This document shows positions 13,186 through 23,441 of a stretch of DNA of 64,000 bases, piece after piece. Below the pieces are notes generated by a model. That model saw only the letters and a program-made list of their open reading frames with translations, was not told the DNA's origin and did not search any database. The DNA comes from Atkinsonella hypoxylon (Eukaryota > Ascomycota > Sordariomycetes > Hypocreales > Clavicipitaceae), in contig JFHB01000101.1 of NCBI GenBank assembly GCA_000729835.1, forward strand, positions 44,733 through 108,732, written 5' to 3'. The first letter of the stretch is position 1, and each line of letters starts with the position of its first letter. A program made the position numbers and the translations under genes.

Positions 13186-14303
13186 ATGTCTCTTATTGAG
13201 CAGCTGATCGATCCACAACCACGCAGCGCTTTGCTTCAACTGCCGGTTGAACTCAGACGACACATCTACACCTACACTGTCCCAACCCAAGTTCATATCT
13301 ATTTTGACCGAGGAACCATTCGTATTGCGACATGTATCACCACCCGATCAAGTAACGATTACTATTGCTTCGACCGTCGCTCGACTGGCGATCCAACCAC
13401 GGAGACGTGGGCTCGTCGGTTGAACTCTCCGTGGGGTGAACACTGGAGATGCGAAGAAGTCGCCAAGCGCTTGAATATCAATCCAGTTAATACAAAACCC
13501 GAACATGATTCAGTTAGAGCCCTGATGGGCTCATGTAGGAAGACGTAATGCCACCTCTTTTTGTTTGTCAAGTATTAAGTGCATCAACCAGAGAACTAAT
13601 TCTCAGCAGCTACGAAGATATTGCATGCATCCTAGCCGAAACCTCTGTCATTCGTGTTGATGATGTTGCCACTCTCTACAAATTGTTCCAGAGGGAAGAC
13701 GACTGGGCCGGGCCTGAGCGTCTCCTTGCGAGGGCCTTCTCTCATACCAGACGTCTGAATCTATCCTTCAGACCACCAGTCCAGGTCTACAAGGACATTG
13801 AAGAAACCTCATTGCGATCCACTGAGATGGTATGTTCCTCGACGACTTGCCCGTCAGTGTCGTGGATGCGCGTTTGGCACGACATTTCCACTTTGCCATA
13901 TCTTCAGTCTCTCGATCTCACACTCGACCACGACTCTGTACTGTCGTGGTCTATTATCAACGAGGACGCCATCTTGTCTGCATTGCAACCACTCGCATTG
14001 CGCCCCCAGCTCAACACCACCATTCACATGCCCGCAACTCCTTCCTCCAACGCAGGATCGAGATTAGCCCCGTTCCCTATAAGAAGATACACAAGACAAC
14101 GATTCTTCACAGAATGCCGCAAGGATGGTAGCATCGGCGTGGTCTACGAGGAAGATGCGTACAAGTCATTCCATGTACCAGGCTTGCACTCTGCAGGGCG
14201 GTTCGGAGCCGCTGAATTGACAATGCATGTTTGGTTTCAGGGCATTGACCTAGATTATGTCGCGATGGAAGAGGACTTGGACGCCACCTATGACTCGTCA
14301 TGA
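13186..14303 (+). CDS. DUF7730-like protein of unknown function
   Basis: Two exons, 13186-13544 and 13607-14303, give 351 residues. The N terminus has the start typical of this large fungal family, RSALLQLPVELRRHIYTY (residues about 12-30), resembling the short F-box-like/2EXR motif in which a helical LP-x-E-[LI]-R unit precedes a beta-rich body. Further on are SPWGEHWRCEEVAK, VIRVDDVATLYKLF and HDISTLPYLQSLDLTLD, which fit the family. The intron (gtaatg at 13545, actaat branch, acceptor cag at 13606) joins two frames that do not read through; acceptor 13609 is equally in phase and would drop one Ser. Such proteins occur in dozens of copies in filamentous fungi with no established role; ubiquitin-ligase adaptor function would be speculation. 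Confidence 0.7.
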
Positions 14304-15870
14304 CTGCTTGTCTGATGAGATCAGATACAAATTGTACTTAACACTTGGGACAACTTGGAGCATATGGGATTAATTCTTTGCTTCGCTTGGCTATTCACCA
14401 ATCATCTAGCTTATATAAACGACAACACAATGAGGGGTATTATCTTATTCGAAGATGACATGCGTAATTGCAATACTATATACATGTGCCGTAATACTTT
14501 ACGAGAGCCTACACAAGGTCCCAAACCTGCTAGAAAACCTCGTCCAAATTCAGCACCTTCCCCCTTCCGCAACATTACGCTTTCAAACAAGCTGCAGTTC
14601 CCCCGCGATCAAAACTTGCCATGCATGACGCTATCCACACCGCCTCTGCTCCGTCTCACCCCCAGCTTCACCTGCTTCAGTGCCGACACGACTTCAGCCT
14701 CGGCGATCGATAGGCCTGCGTTGGATCAGTTCAGACAGACTGTGCCGTCGAAAACGTCAACCAAATACGCAGAAAGGAACTGCAGATGGCAAACATCGCC
14801 ATAGCCATTGCAAACACAAGTATCCCACCCACCGACCGCCTTGGCGTAGAAACCGTACAAGGCGACGTTGCCGGCCTCGACGAATCCACGTCTTCCTTCA
14901 CATTCTGAAAAAGAGGCCGATCCAACTGATGCAGCGGCGTCCAGACTGAATGAACTACCAGGCGTCTTCAGGAATCGGTTGTTGCAGCGGAGGCCTTTCT
15001 GGGCTTCCATTTTCACTGCCACCACTTATCAGGCCGCGGGATGGAGCGGCATGTAGAAGAGGAATCGAACATGTCAGGCGGATGGTACAACTCCGCAGAA
15101 CGAATAGATCGTAGATGGACAGCATGCACCGTGATGAATATGGGATGATGTAGATACTTTTGGGGCAATTTTGACAATATGTGCGTCTAGATCGCAAGGT
15201 CTCGTCCGTAGTGTTTTCCTGGGAAATGGGTATTTTCAGTGCTATCCGGTCGGATACCCATCGCCGGATCGCGGAGGGCCGTCTTCGATTGGAGTCGTCC
15301 TTATATTGGCGAATCTTCCGTAGATTTACACCGTCAACGACAGCACCATGTGCGACCATGTCAAGCTGAAGGGCATTGATGGCATTATATCGGCATTCCA
15401 AGATGACAATTCATTCATTGGCAACTGCGGTAAAACTAGTCAGGTCAGGTGTAAATACAGTAGCACCAAAACCAGACGCAAGAATGAGAGCTATCATAAT
15501 ATAGCCATAAAAATCATCATCGAGCACTACATGAGTCGACGTTTTGCCATTCAAACAACATGCCATATTGGACCACACATTCCCTGCCATCCATCCACAT
15601 TATCGTCCGCACATCAATCCTCAAGGGGATTGATAAGAACCTTGAACAGCCCGCCTGCATCCCATTTGCTGTCTATTTGACATATGTAAACAAAGATCAA
15701 ACGCCGTCGCTGTGCTGAAAGAATCCCAATTCGTCTTGTCCAAACTAGCGTTGTGTTCCATTTGTTGAAAAAAAAAAGAAAAAAAAAAGAAAAATATTGT
15801 CATGTGGCAATGAGGTCCGACGATGAGTCACAATGATTCTTTCCGACCTCTTCTTCTTTGATCAAGCAGT
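14304..15870. other. Intergenic, convergent; weak minus-strand ORFs only
   Basis: This region lies between the DUF7730-like gene (+) and the rhomboid gene (-). Two minus-strand ORFs were considered: 15401-14955 (148 codons) and 14925-14731 (64 codons, with a hydrophobic GGILVFAMAMAMFAICSSF segment). Neither has a recognisable domain, and I found no intron joining them in frame. An A-rich run lies at about 15766-15796. Confidence 0.4.
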
Positions 15871-17523
15871 CTATGTCGTCTTTTCTTGAATCGTACCAAC
15901 CTCACACCAGTTGCTGACCGGCTGTAGACAAGAAAAGATTAGCATACAATTGAATCCGCTGTCTCGACATAAAACTTACCAAGCAGCTCAAATACTTGCA
16001 CCAGCTGCAAGTATGGGTCCCATTGTAGAAGTTGTGCAATAAGACAATAAAAACAACTATCACGGCTATCAAGAAACCGGCTCGGACAAGCCACCAGGCC
16101 CACCAGAGCGGCTTGCGACCCTTGAAGAACCCAACTGGGCTTTTGAGAAAACCGGGAGCGGTGTCATCGCCAGCGTTGCTGACGGCAGAGTAAGATAAGT
16201 GGTCACCACCACCAATTTTCCTTCGTAATGCGTTTGGTGAATGCAATATGCATACGCCCAACGCGAGTCCCATCAAAAATCCGCCAATATGAGAGAAATT
16301 ATCGAGACCTGGCAGCAAACCTAGAACAAAGGATATGATCATGTCCAGCAAGATAAATACGAGATCCTTGACCGGGTTGCGGCGCTCACTCCAGGAATAC
16401 AAGAGATCCAGTAGCGTCAATGCAATGACACCGAAAAGAGAGCCAGACGCGCCGGTTGACGCAATTCCTGGAGCGGCGAAGTTGCCACCCATGACGAAGC
16501 CAAATATACCAGCACTAATGTATACCAGGAAGAATCGAATCGAGCCAATGAGCTGCTCCATATCTTTTGCCAGAGTCATCTGTAGCAGAAGATTAAAACC
16601 TATGTGGATCACACCTGCGTGCATGAATATAGGCACGATGAACCGGAACCATTGATTTGGCTGCGGGCTTTGATCCACGTTATTGAAGGTTGGGTCGGGC
16701 ACGCCGCCAAAGCCACAAACCTCGGAGAGTGGACAAAATTGCGTGTCCTCGGTCGCATTCGGGCACAAGAATAAAACAGGAACTTTCGAGCCCTGAATCT
16801 CCTTGACATTGTGCATGCAAGGCACATATCGTGCACCCATGTTGATTAAAACCTGTGTTGAGGGGCCAATCATTGGGTTGAATTGAGGCTTTATCATGAT
16901 AGGAGAGCCTGTCAATAAACCTGCAAGAATGGTCAGACATCGTGATTCAGGTCGCTTATGGTGCGGAAGCAGGGTTTCTTACCGTTTTTAATAATCTCGC
17001 CAATGAATACACCGATTTGTACAACGGTGAATGTATAGCAAACCCAGGGAATTGACTTCTTGCCTGAACCAAGCATCCCCAGCTCACCAACACGAATGCC
17101 CTTCTTCTTTGATTTCCTGCTCCGTCCTGCCATTCCTTGCTCCGAAATGTCATATATGTGATCGTCCACATCGTTGTTCTTGCTCGGTCTATCTTGCAAA
17201 GGAATGTCGTCGTGAAGTCTGGCGGTAGAGCCACTCTGCCCATAGTAAGTTGTGTCTGGGGAATTTCTTTGATGAGGCAAGCTGTTGGTGCTATTGGTGG
17301 CATTATCATCATCGAAGACGGATGAGAATGGCGATGGGCCCGTCTTCAGAGCATTGCTGCTGTAGCCAGCCCCACTCGGTGTCTGACGGCCAAGCTGCTG
17401 GTCCGTTGACGAGTACTCGCCGCCATACTGGTAAGGATAGGTGGACGTATTATGATGGCGGTTGGCATTAGCACTGTGGATTGGGGGCTCGCCGCCGCCG
17501 TAATAGTAGTTGTTCGACGCCAT
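15871..17523 (-). CDS. Rhomboid-family intramembrane serine protease
   Basis: Exons in transcript order: 17523-16983, 16920-15980, 15921-15871, giving 510 residues. A long hydrophilic, Tyr/Gly/Asn-rich N-terminal tail (about 155 residues) precedes the first membrane segment (PWVCYTFTVVQIGVFIGEI). The rhomboid core follows: WFRFIVPIFMHAGVIHIGFN, the GASGSLFG loop with the catalytic Ser near residue 340, and FSHIGGFLMGLALG with the catalytic His near 392. A last membrane segment follows (AGFLIAVIVVFIVLL), then a Cys-rich lumenal tail. Rhomboids cleave membrane proteins inside the bilayer. The tail-plus-core layout is that of the larger secretory-pathway rhomboids of ascomycetes rather than mitochondrial Pcp1; substrates are unknown. 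Introns of 62 and 58 nt have gtaaga/gtaagt donors. The small last exon replaces a read-through end and adds the residues PVSNWCEVGT. Confidence 0.88.
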
Positions 17524-18920
17524 GATGGGTCAACAACCCTCGTAGCATGAGTCGGAATGCGTAAATCAGGTCCGCATACAGCTGGTGAAGAGAGAGCTGA
17601 TCGTGGAAAGGACGACAACTGATGGCCGTGAGAGCGAGAGATTCGAGGCAACGTTAGTCCAACTACTCCCGTGACTAGTCTCAAAGTCCGAATCAGGTGT
17701 AGCGTCAGGCACAGGCGAAAGAAGAGTTCAGTAGAAACGAGTGGCGGCTACTGAGATTAGATGGAGCATACGTGTCAAAGCTTTGAGCAAAACGTATTGT
17801 GACGTAGAAGGCGAGAAGCTCAGACAAGCGACTGGTGTGATGGGGTCAATACAATATCCAGATAGAAGAAGTCAAAAATCTAGTCTTTACAAAAAACACA
17901 GTAGATACGGAGTAAATCTCAGTTGCATGTTGGTCCAGGTTGGGTCGGGATGGATGGGAGCACAGGTCGAGCGGGTACTGGGGCTATGTTCGCGTGCAGA
18001 CGGCTTGGACTGGCGTGTCCTTGTCTGCCCATTGTGGTGGTTGTGTACGGAATACCTTTCACCCTGTGCAGCCACACCCAACTGGCCAACCAGCGTGGCC
18101 AACCAGCTGGCGCACCGGTTGTCAGCTGCCTGCCGCCTGGCGCAGCTGCGACGCTAAGCCATCATAGTCGCCATAATAAACATCGTATGTCCAAGGGCAG
18201 CTTCATTTCCTTTCCTTGGAATTCAAGTCTGCTTCACTGCCACCAGGTTGGCACAGGTTAGCTGCGCAGTCGCTGAGAAAACCAAATACCAGCAACAGTA
18301 AGCTAGCTGCATGCAATTCTTGGCCATCATACTCGGTAGTCTCGGGGTCTTTCCAGGCACGGAGGCGCGGAGGTGGATCGAAGCCGAATCAAAACTCGGC
18401 CAGAAGATATTAGCCCAAATGATGCAATCGGCCACTCACAAGTCTCACAAGTATAATCAAACACGGAGCTAATAGAAACTCCGTATTCCGTAAGAGTCGT
18501 GGAGATTATTTACGAGATCGTGAGGCGAATTTTGTACACCAGAGATGGCTAAAAATATCACTTCTGCAGAGGAATGCACCAAGCCACGTCATGTGCTCAG
18601 CAAGTTGCCGTCCAACCATATTTGTTGTCGTCGTTATTTTAACAGAGGGTGACTAATATTGGCAAGCCATTCGCCCATTGGCTATGTGCATGCTGATCAA
18701 ACGTCACCCTCCATCCACTGCTCCACACTGAAGCAGCTAACGTTTCTGTGCTCGGGGTTGGTGCAAGGCATCGTGTTCAACCCGTCTTACAGCCATGCTG
18801 GCATTCGAGGCTGACAACTCTCCGTCTAAAAATGCACCCAATGTTTCAAGTAATTCCCTTCCTCGAGCGCCGCTTCAAGACTCCCTGATTCACCCACGCT
18901 CGGCTCGCAAGCCCTCCTAA
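17524..18920. other. Rhomboid promoter side and intergenic
   Basis: Holds the upstream region of the rhomboid gene. It has two copies of the recurring tACTCCGTA-type motif (reverse form at about 17904-17912; 18477-18490 with an adjacent attccgta). No ORF longer than about 140 codons, and none with recognisable content. Confidence 0.5.
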
Positions 18921-18921
18921 G

Positions 18922-19990
18922 ATGCGTCTCATCAATGTGTCGCATCAATGCGCAAACACACCGTCTAGAGGATTTCAGTGGATCTGGCGTCCCGCAGGGA
19001 GTCACGTTCAAGGATTTCGACATTTGGACCATGGGGCGAATGATGCAGTGAGGAAGAAGCTGCTGTGTGCCAAGATTATCGACTGCTGCGAAGTTGCGGC
19101 TGCTGAGCAATTGACCTATGTGGATCGACGCATGCTTGCCTCGACAATAGCTCCAGTGCAGAATTATCCGAGGCTATAAACTGCATGTTCCCATGGTATC
19201 GCAACAGCGTGATATGCTACGCATACATGTCCAACGTGGACAGCTCGCAAGCCTCGTCACAGAAGACTCGGACTTCACTCACGGCCGCTGGTTCAAGCGC
19301 AAATGGACTCTGCAGGAGCCCCTGGCGTCTGTGGCATATCCTGAAAGCGACAGGGAAGAAATCGGAACCAAGAGGACGCTTACAGCTCTTATCTCTTCAG
19401 CCACGGGAATCAATGACAATGCCGTCGTTACCAGTGACTTGAGGTAGTATATTGTCGCGCGGAAATTGTCTTGGGCGGCTGGCAGACAGATAAATAAGAC
19501 CTGAGAACGAAGCCTGTTGCTTGATAAGATTTCTTTATGTAAACATACATTTGCTATGCTACATGGAGAGTGACAGAAGGCTCTTAAGCGTCTCCAAGCG
19601 GGGATCTTGAAACGGTTGGACGACGAGAGCGTTTTCGCGTGGTCGCTCCCGAGGAAGAGCAATCCCATGTCAGACTGTCAGGGCTCTTGGCATCATCTCC
19701 GAGCTTCTCAAAGGACTCCTCTGATGCGAGGGTCCTATTTGTCAAAAAAAACATCGAATTCTTGTCGCACTTTAAGAACGTGAGAGGGGGGTATGTGACC
19801 AACTTCGAATTGTCTCGACAGATTAATGGACTGAGGCACTGTGTCATGGGGCCGCTGAAGGGCCTCAAGATGAATCCAGCGAATGAGCAATTGGGCATTC
19901 ACTGCTCTTGCAAAATAGTTTCAAAAACCCTCGATACGAATGACGGCCACAAAGCAACCTCGAGACCCCAGCTGATCGTTCGACCCAGCT
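18922..19990 (+). pseudogene. HET-domain (heterokaryon incompatibility) pseudogene
   Basis: Pieces of an NWD-type HET domain appear in order but in shifting frames. Frame 1: MRLINV (18922) and KIIDCCEVAAAEQLTYV (about 19070). Frame 3: GVTFKDFDIW (about 19001) and SAELSEAINCMFPWYR (about 19156-19205), followed by NSVICYAYMSNVD. Frame 2: RWFKRKWTLQEP (about 19286), IGTKRTLTALISSATGI, then after an in-frame TAG VARKLSWAAGRQ and DDESVFAWSL. Back in frame 1: GLLASSPSFSKDS (about 19680). That means at least three frameshifts plus several stops, and the usual PYAILSHxWG segment near the start is missing. HET proteins trigger cell death when incompatible hyphae fuse; this copy cannot be made as one protein. 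No intron set I could find rescues it. Confidence 0.82.
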
Positions 19991-21459
19991 GATACTGGAT
20001 GACCTGAGGCGGATTTTGTCCGCAGCCAAAAACCAAGGTTGAACCTAGATTGCGCAAGGGCCGCTCGCAATCTTAGTGGTACATTCATGAATTTGTGATA
20101 TTTCTGCCCTAAATGTTTGCCGTCAACGGCAGTCACCTGAGTCTGCTACTAACCAAATGTCTACCGATTACTCAAACTTTCATTAATTAGCATGGAAGAC
20201 CCTCTATAGTTCCCAGCATATCGACGCTCCAGACTCTCCATATATATAGCACTAGAATCTGCGACAACAAAATCAGGTTTTCAGAGGATACAGAGCCCGG
20301 AATGGAAGAGCAAGGGTTGGGAGCCAAGGAAAAGTGCGGTGTCTGGGCTTGACCGAGAGCGGATACCGTACTCAAGACGAATATCATTTACACCTTCCCA
20401 CCAAAAGATTGTCCTTGATGCATTGCGTACCTTTCTATACGGGTAGACGCTGAGTGTCCCATCATTGGCATATTTCATGGTGAATCGAGGGTAGGAAGCG
20501 GCACAATGCTGCACCAGTGATTTTCACATACAGATCCCACAAGAGGATTCCAATGAGCAAGGAGAAATGCGTCGTAGCGAGAAGAAGAATCTTCCCCAAC
20601 TTATGGTACCTTGTTCTTTCTGCAGAGCCAGCAGGCAGTCAGGAAAGTCCACGGAAACGATTACGCTTCGAAGATACGTTGAATAGGGTTGGTTGCGTCT
20701 GCTGTGTGACGGTTCGAATGTGAGGCGGCTTTCACACTATTTACGTCGATGTCTGCTACTTGGGTGCAGAGTGTCACTTGAGGACACTCCTCTGAAGATG
20801 TTCTTGGCAATGACAAAATGCGACTAACGGTCCCTACCCACGCTCTTTGTCAAGCCCATTGCAGAATTTTTATATGCTGAATAGCGTTGGCCTTCTGGTC
20901 TGTACGCTAAAGTTTTCAACGACACTGCATCGCTGTTGCCAAATCCCCGAGCTTCACGATTCAACTCTTCCAATACCGTACTTTGCGAGTACAGTGCCAA
21001 TGGACTGCGGGCTTAATTTCTGAAACACAATGGGATCCTCTAACACTAATTCCTATCGACGGCGCCATTTTTTATTTCTTATTTATGCTATTGTTCTACA
21101 TTGAAGCAGGTTCCGCCACTACGGAGCTCCAGCCAGCTATGAACCCTATGTGACCACGGGACGAGCATGAACTCGCGCCAGCATAGTTTTTTTTTTGTTT
21201 TTTTGCGGGAATTTCGAACTTATTGGCACTACACAATGCAGGACCATTTTTTCGCATTAGCCTCAATTTGAAAGAACCAAAAATAAAACACATTATTGGA
21301 CAGCACGGTAGACCGGATGACATGACATGATACACTCTTTCCTCTGCCCTTCCAAGTCAAATTATGTATACCTGCAACTTTTCCCCCAACCTCACTTCGA
21401 GCTGTTCTTGTCAAGGTATCGCAAGTCTTGTAAGAGCATAATCGACGATTGTTGGAAAA
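19991..21459. other. Intergenic; possible further relic
   Basis: Downstream of the HET relic. A minus-strand ORF at 20514-20281 (77 codons, including TMKYANDGTLSVYPY) reads like a fragment of a globular protein, but I cannot name a family. The adjacent minus-strand sequence to about 20620 reads as a hydrophobic stretch in another frame. A T-rich run lies at 21187-21202. Confidence 0.35.
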
Positions 21460-22270
21460 ATGGCAGTCATCATGAGGTTTGCAGCACTCGCTCTGCTCTC
21501 CATCCAGGTAACACCTCAACATCTAGGAGGACAAAAACAGGGTTGACATCCATCTCTGACAAATATATGTTCTTAACCCAATCAGGCAGCCGCTCAAAGC
21601 AGTCCAATCCCAGGATACGGCGTCCAGAATCTTGAATGGGAAATTGAAGTATCACCCGGGCAGACGCAACACTTCACCGGCACTATCGACCAAGTCCACA
21701 GCCAAGTCCTCAAGCTGAATCCTCGCTGGGCCCCCTCCAGACAAGACAACGGCATCGCGGCGTTGCAGCAGCGCGGCGATAACGATCCACACCCACTCAT
21801 TCACTGGGAAAAATTCAATTGCGGCGCATCTTCGTGGGGTTGGCAGCCCGTCGCAGCTGGAAGCAACGATGCCATTCGGGGCATCATCAACACCCTTCGC
21901 GTCAATGCGTTGTCGAGACCTCCCGTGCCCAAGGCTGCTCCTGGTCCAAAAATGTGTTCACGAGTGAGCTGCCAGGACCAAGCTTCAGTTTGGTGGTGCA
22001 ACGATGTAAGTATCGTGAATTTGATCTGTCATGTTTTTTTTTTTTTTCATCATCTTCGTCGCATAGATTGACACGAGGGATTGCGCTGACCATCCCACCA
22101 AGGGTTCTGACGAGAAAACATTGGACTCCTGGATCAATATCGCGGACGGTGTCTCCCTGATCGTTACTCACTGTTCCAAGGGGAAGGACAACCAGATGGA
22201 GGCAGCGGGCCAGGTCTTCACGACGGATAAGTGGAACGTCATCGTGCGCAAAGACGAAGACAAATGCTGA
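21460..22270 (+). CDS. Small secreted cysteine-containing protein
   Basis: Three exons, 21460-21507, 21586-22005 and 22067-22270, give 223 residues. The first exon plus the start of the second encode a signal peptide (MRFAALALLSIQ then AAAQS). Translation may begin at either ATG, 21460 or 21472; both are in frame. The mature part has Trp-rich and acidic stretches and Cys at FNCGASSW, KMCSRVSCQDQ, VWWCND, RDCADH, VTHCSK and a C-terminal DKC. The CxRVSC...WWCND pattern recurs in fungal secreted proteins of unknown role. No catalytic motif is seen. Introns (78 and 61 nt) have gtaaca and gtaagt donors; the second contains a T15 tract. It sits beside a HET relic and a gene-poor stretch, the sort of place where lineage-specific effectors are found, but a role in host interaction is only a guess. 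Confidence 0.75.
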
Positions 22271-22889
22271 TTCCATTCCTTTCTGAAGGGAGAGTCTACC
22301 CTGAATTGTGCTGGGAAGTTTAGTTCTTGACTTCCTCACTTTGACACACGGGAGATAGGAGAGGATGTGGTTGTTCATGGCAATGGGATCGTAAGATGCT
22401 AAACTTTGGAGATGTGGGTGCTTGAGGCGAAAGTGATGAGGCAGTTGTCAAATTGATCATGGCAAAACAAAAGAACCAAATGCTCCGTGTTGAGCTGGGC
22501 TGCATTGACCTTGAAACCTGTGACCAGAATGCCGAACGTCGATGTGACTGTCGCTGCTTTGGGAGCACGACTGTAACTTCAGATGTAAGTATACCCAGAT
22601 TTTGCCGCGTCGCTCCATGGCATCGGTTAGACCTGCTGCGTCTGGGCACGCAACGGCCTGCAATGCTTGGGCAAAATCAGATTAAGCCGTTAATCTTCGA
22701 TTCCATCATAATGTTCATTTGTAGTTGTGAGCGAATGGTCCACATCGTACCATATCTGCCAGTGACAGATACAGTCACCCACCTAGTTTACAAGATTAGA
22801 AATGTGTACAAGGGTCGTAGATATTAATACATGAGCAATCGCATGTGCTCCGTTTTTCCTCGGCTCGTCAGACATCCGAACAGGCGGCC
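22271..22889. other. Convergent intergenic region
   Basis: Lies between the secreted-protein gene (+) and the small membrane protein gene (-). Overlapping ORFs of about 110-125 codons on both strands have no recognisable content and are not supported as genes. Confidence 0.5.
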
Positions 22890-23441
22890 TTATTTCTTCT
22901 CTGAGACCTGATCTTGCTCCTTGGTGACGGAGTCTTTCTTTCCATAGTTGCCGTTCCACACATCGGCAATCTGGTCAAAGATGATCCCGCTCAACCCCTT
23001 TCCTTCCTCCATGCTCCTGCGATGCTCCTCCGCTCGCTTCTCCTGCCAGTCTGCAGCCTCGCCGCCCATCCAGATGTCCTTTACCAAGGCAGCAGTCTTG
23101 TTCTTGTCGCCTTCTGACAGTCTTTGCTTTTCCGCAGCTTCTCGTTCTCTTTGTTCCCTCAGGAGTTGCTGCGTCCGCCGCGCGCCTTCGGGAAGGCCGT
23201 TGCCAAGGACTGAACCAACACGGTTTCCGAACCGCGAATAGATTGATTGGCCCGTGTACTCGTATGCGAGCTGATTAGTGGCGAGCGAGAAGGTGCCGGC
23301 GAGGACGAAGAATCTTATGTCGACTTTCCTCGGTGGGAGTAGCATAGCGAGGGGCGTGACGATGGCTCCCGCAAGGGCCAGATTGTGAATGACGGGACTT
23401 CGAGGGGGCAGCGGCGCCTCTCCGGCTGGGGGTTCCGACAT
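22890..23441 (-). CDS. Small membrane protein of unknown function
   Basis: A single uninterrupted ORF of 183 residues starting at ATG 23441. The N terminus is Pro-rich (MSEPPAGEAPLPPRSP). Two hydrophobic stretches follow (NLALAGAIVTPLAMLLPP, about 20-37, and RFFVLAGTFSLATNQLAY, about 43-60). The rest is highly charged and probably helical: RTQQLLREQREREAAEKQRL, then a Trp-containing region and a Lys/Glu-rich end. This layout, two membrane hairpins plus a soluble charged tail, suits a small mitochondrial or ER membrane protein. I do not recognise the family. Codon choice and composition look like those of the conserved genes in the window, so I regard it as real. Confidence 0.65.
   Translation of the reverse strand: MSEPPAGEAPLPPRSPVIHNLALAGAIVTPLAMLLPPRKVDIRFFVLAGTFSLATNQLAYEYTGQSIYSRFGNRVGSVLGNGLPEGARRTQQLLREQREREAAEKQRLSEGDKNKTAALVKDIWMGGEAADWQEKRAEEHRRSMEEGKGLSGIIFDQIADVWNGNYGKKDSVTKEQDQVSEKK

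Noticed and set aside
13798..13885. Second intron in the DUF7730-like gene (gtatgt at about 13829 to gtcag)
   Set aside because: It would be only about 28 nt, below the size of any other intron here, and the frame is open without it.
14731..15401. Two minus-strand ORFs as one spliced membrane-protein gene
   Set aside because: The only good acceptor (ctttttcag near 14907) joined to the available donor creates a stop codon; no other in-frame join found.
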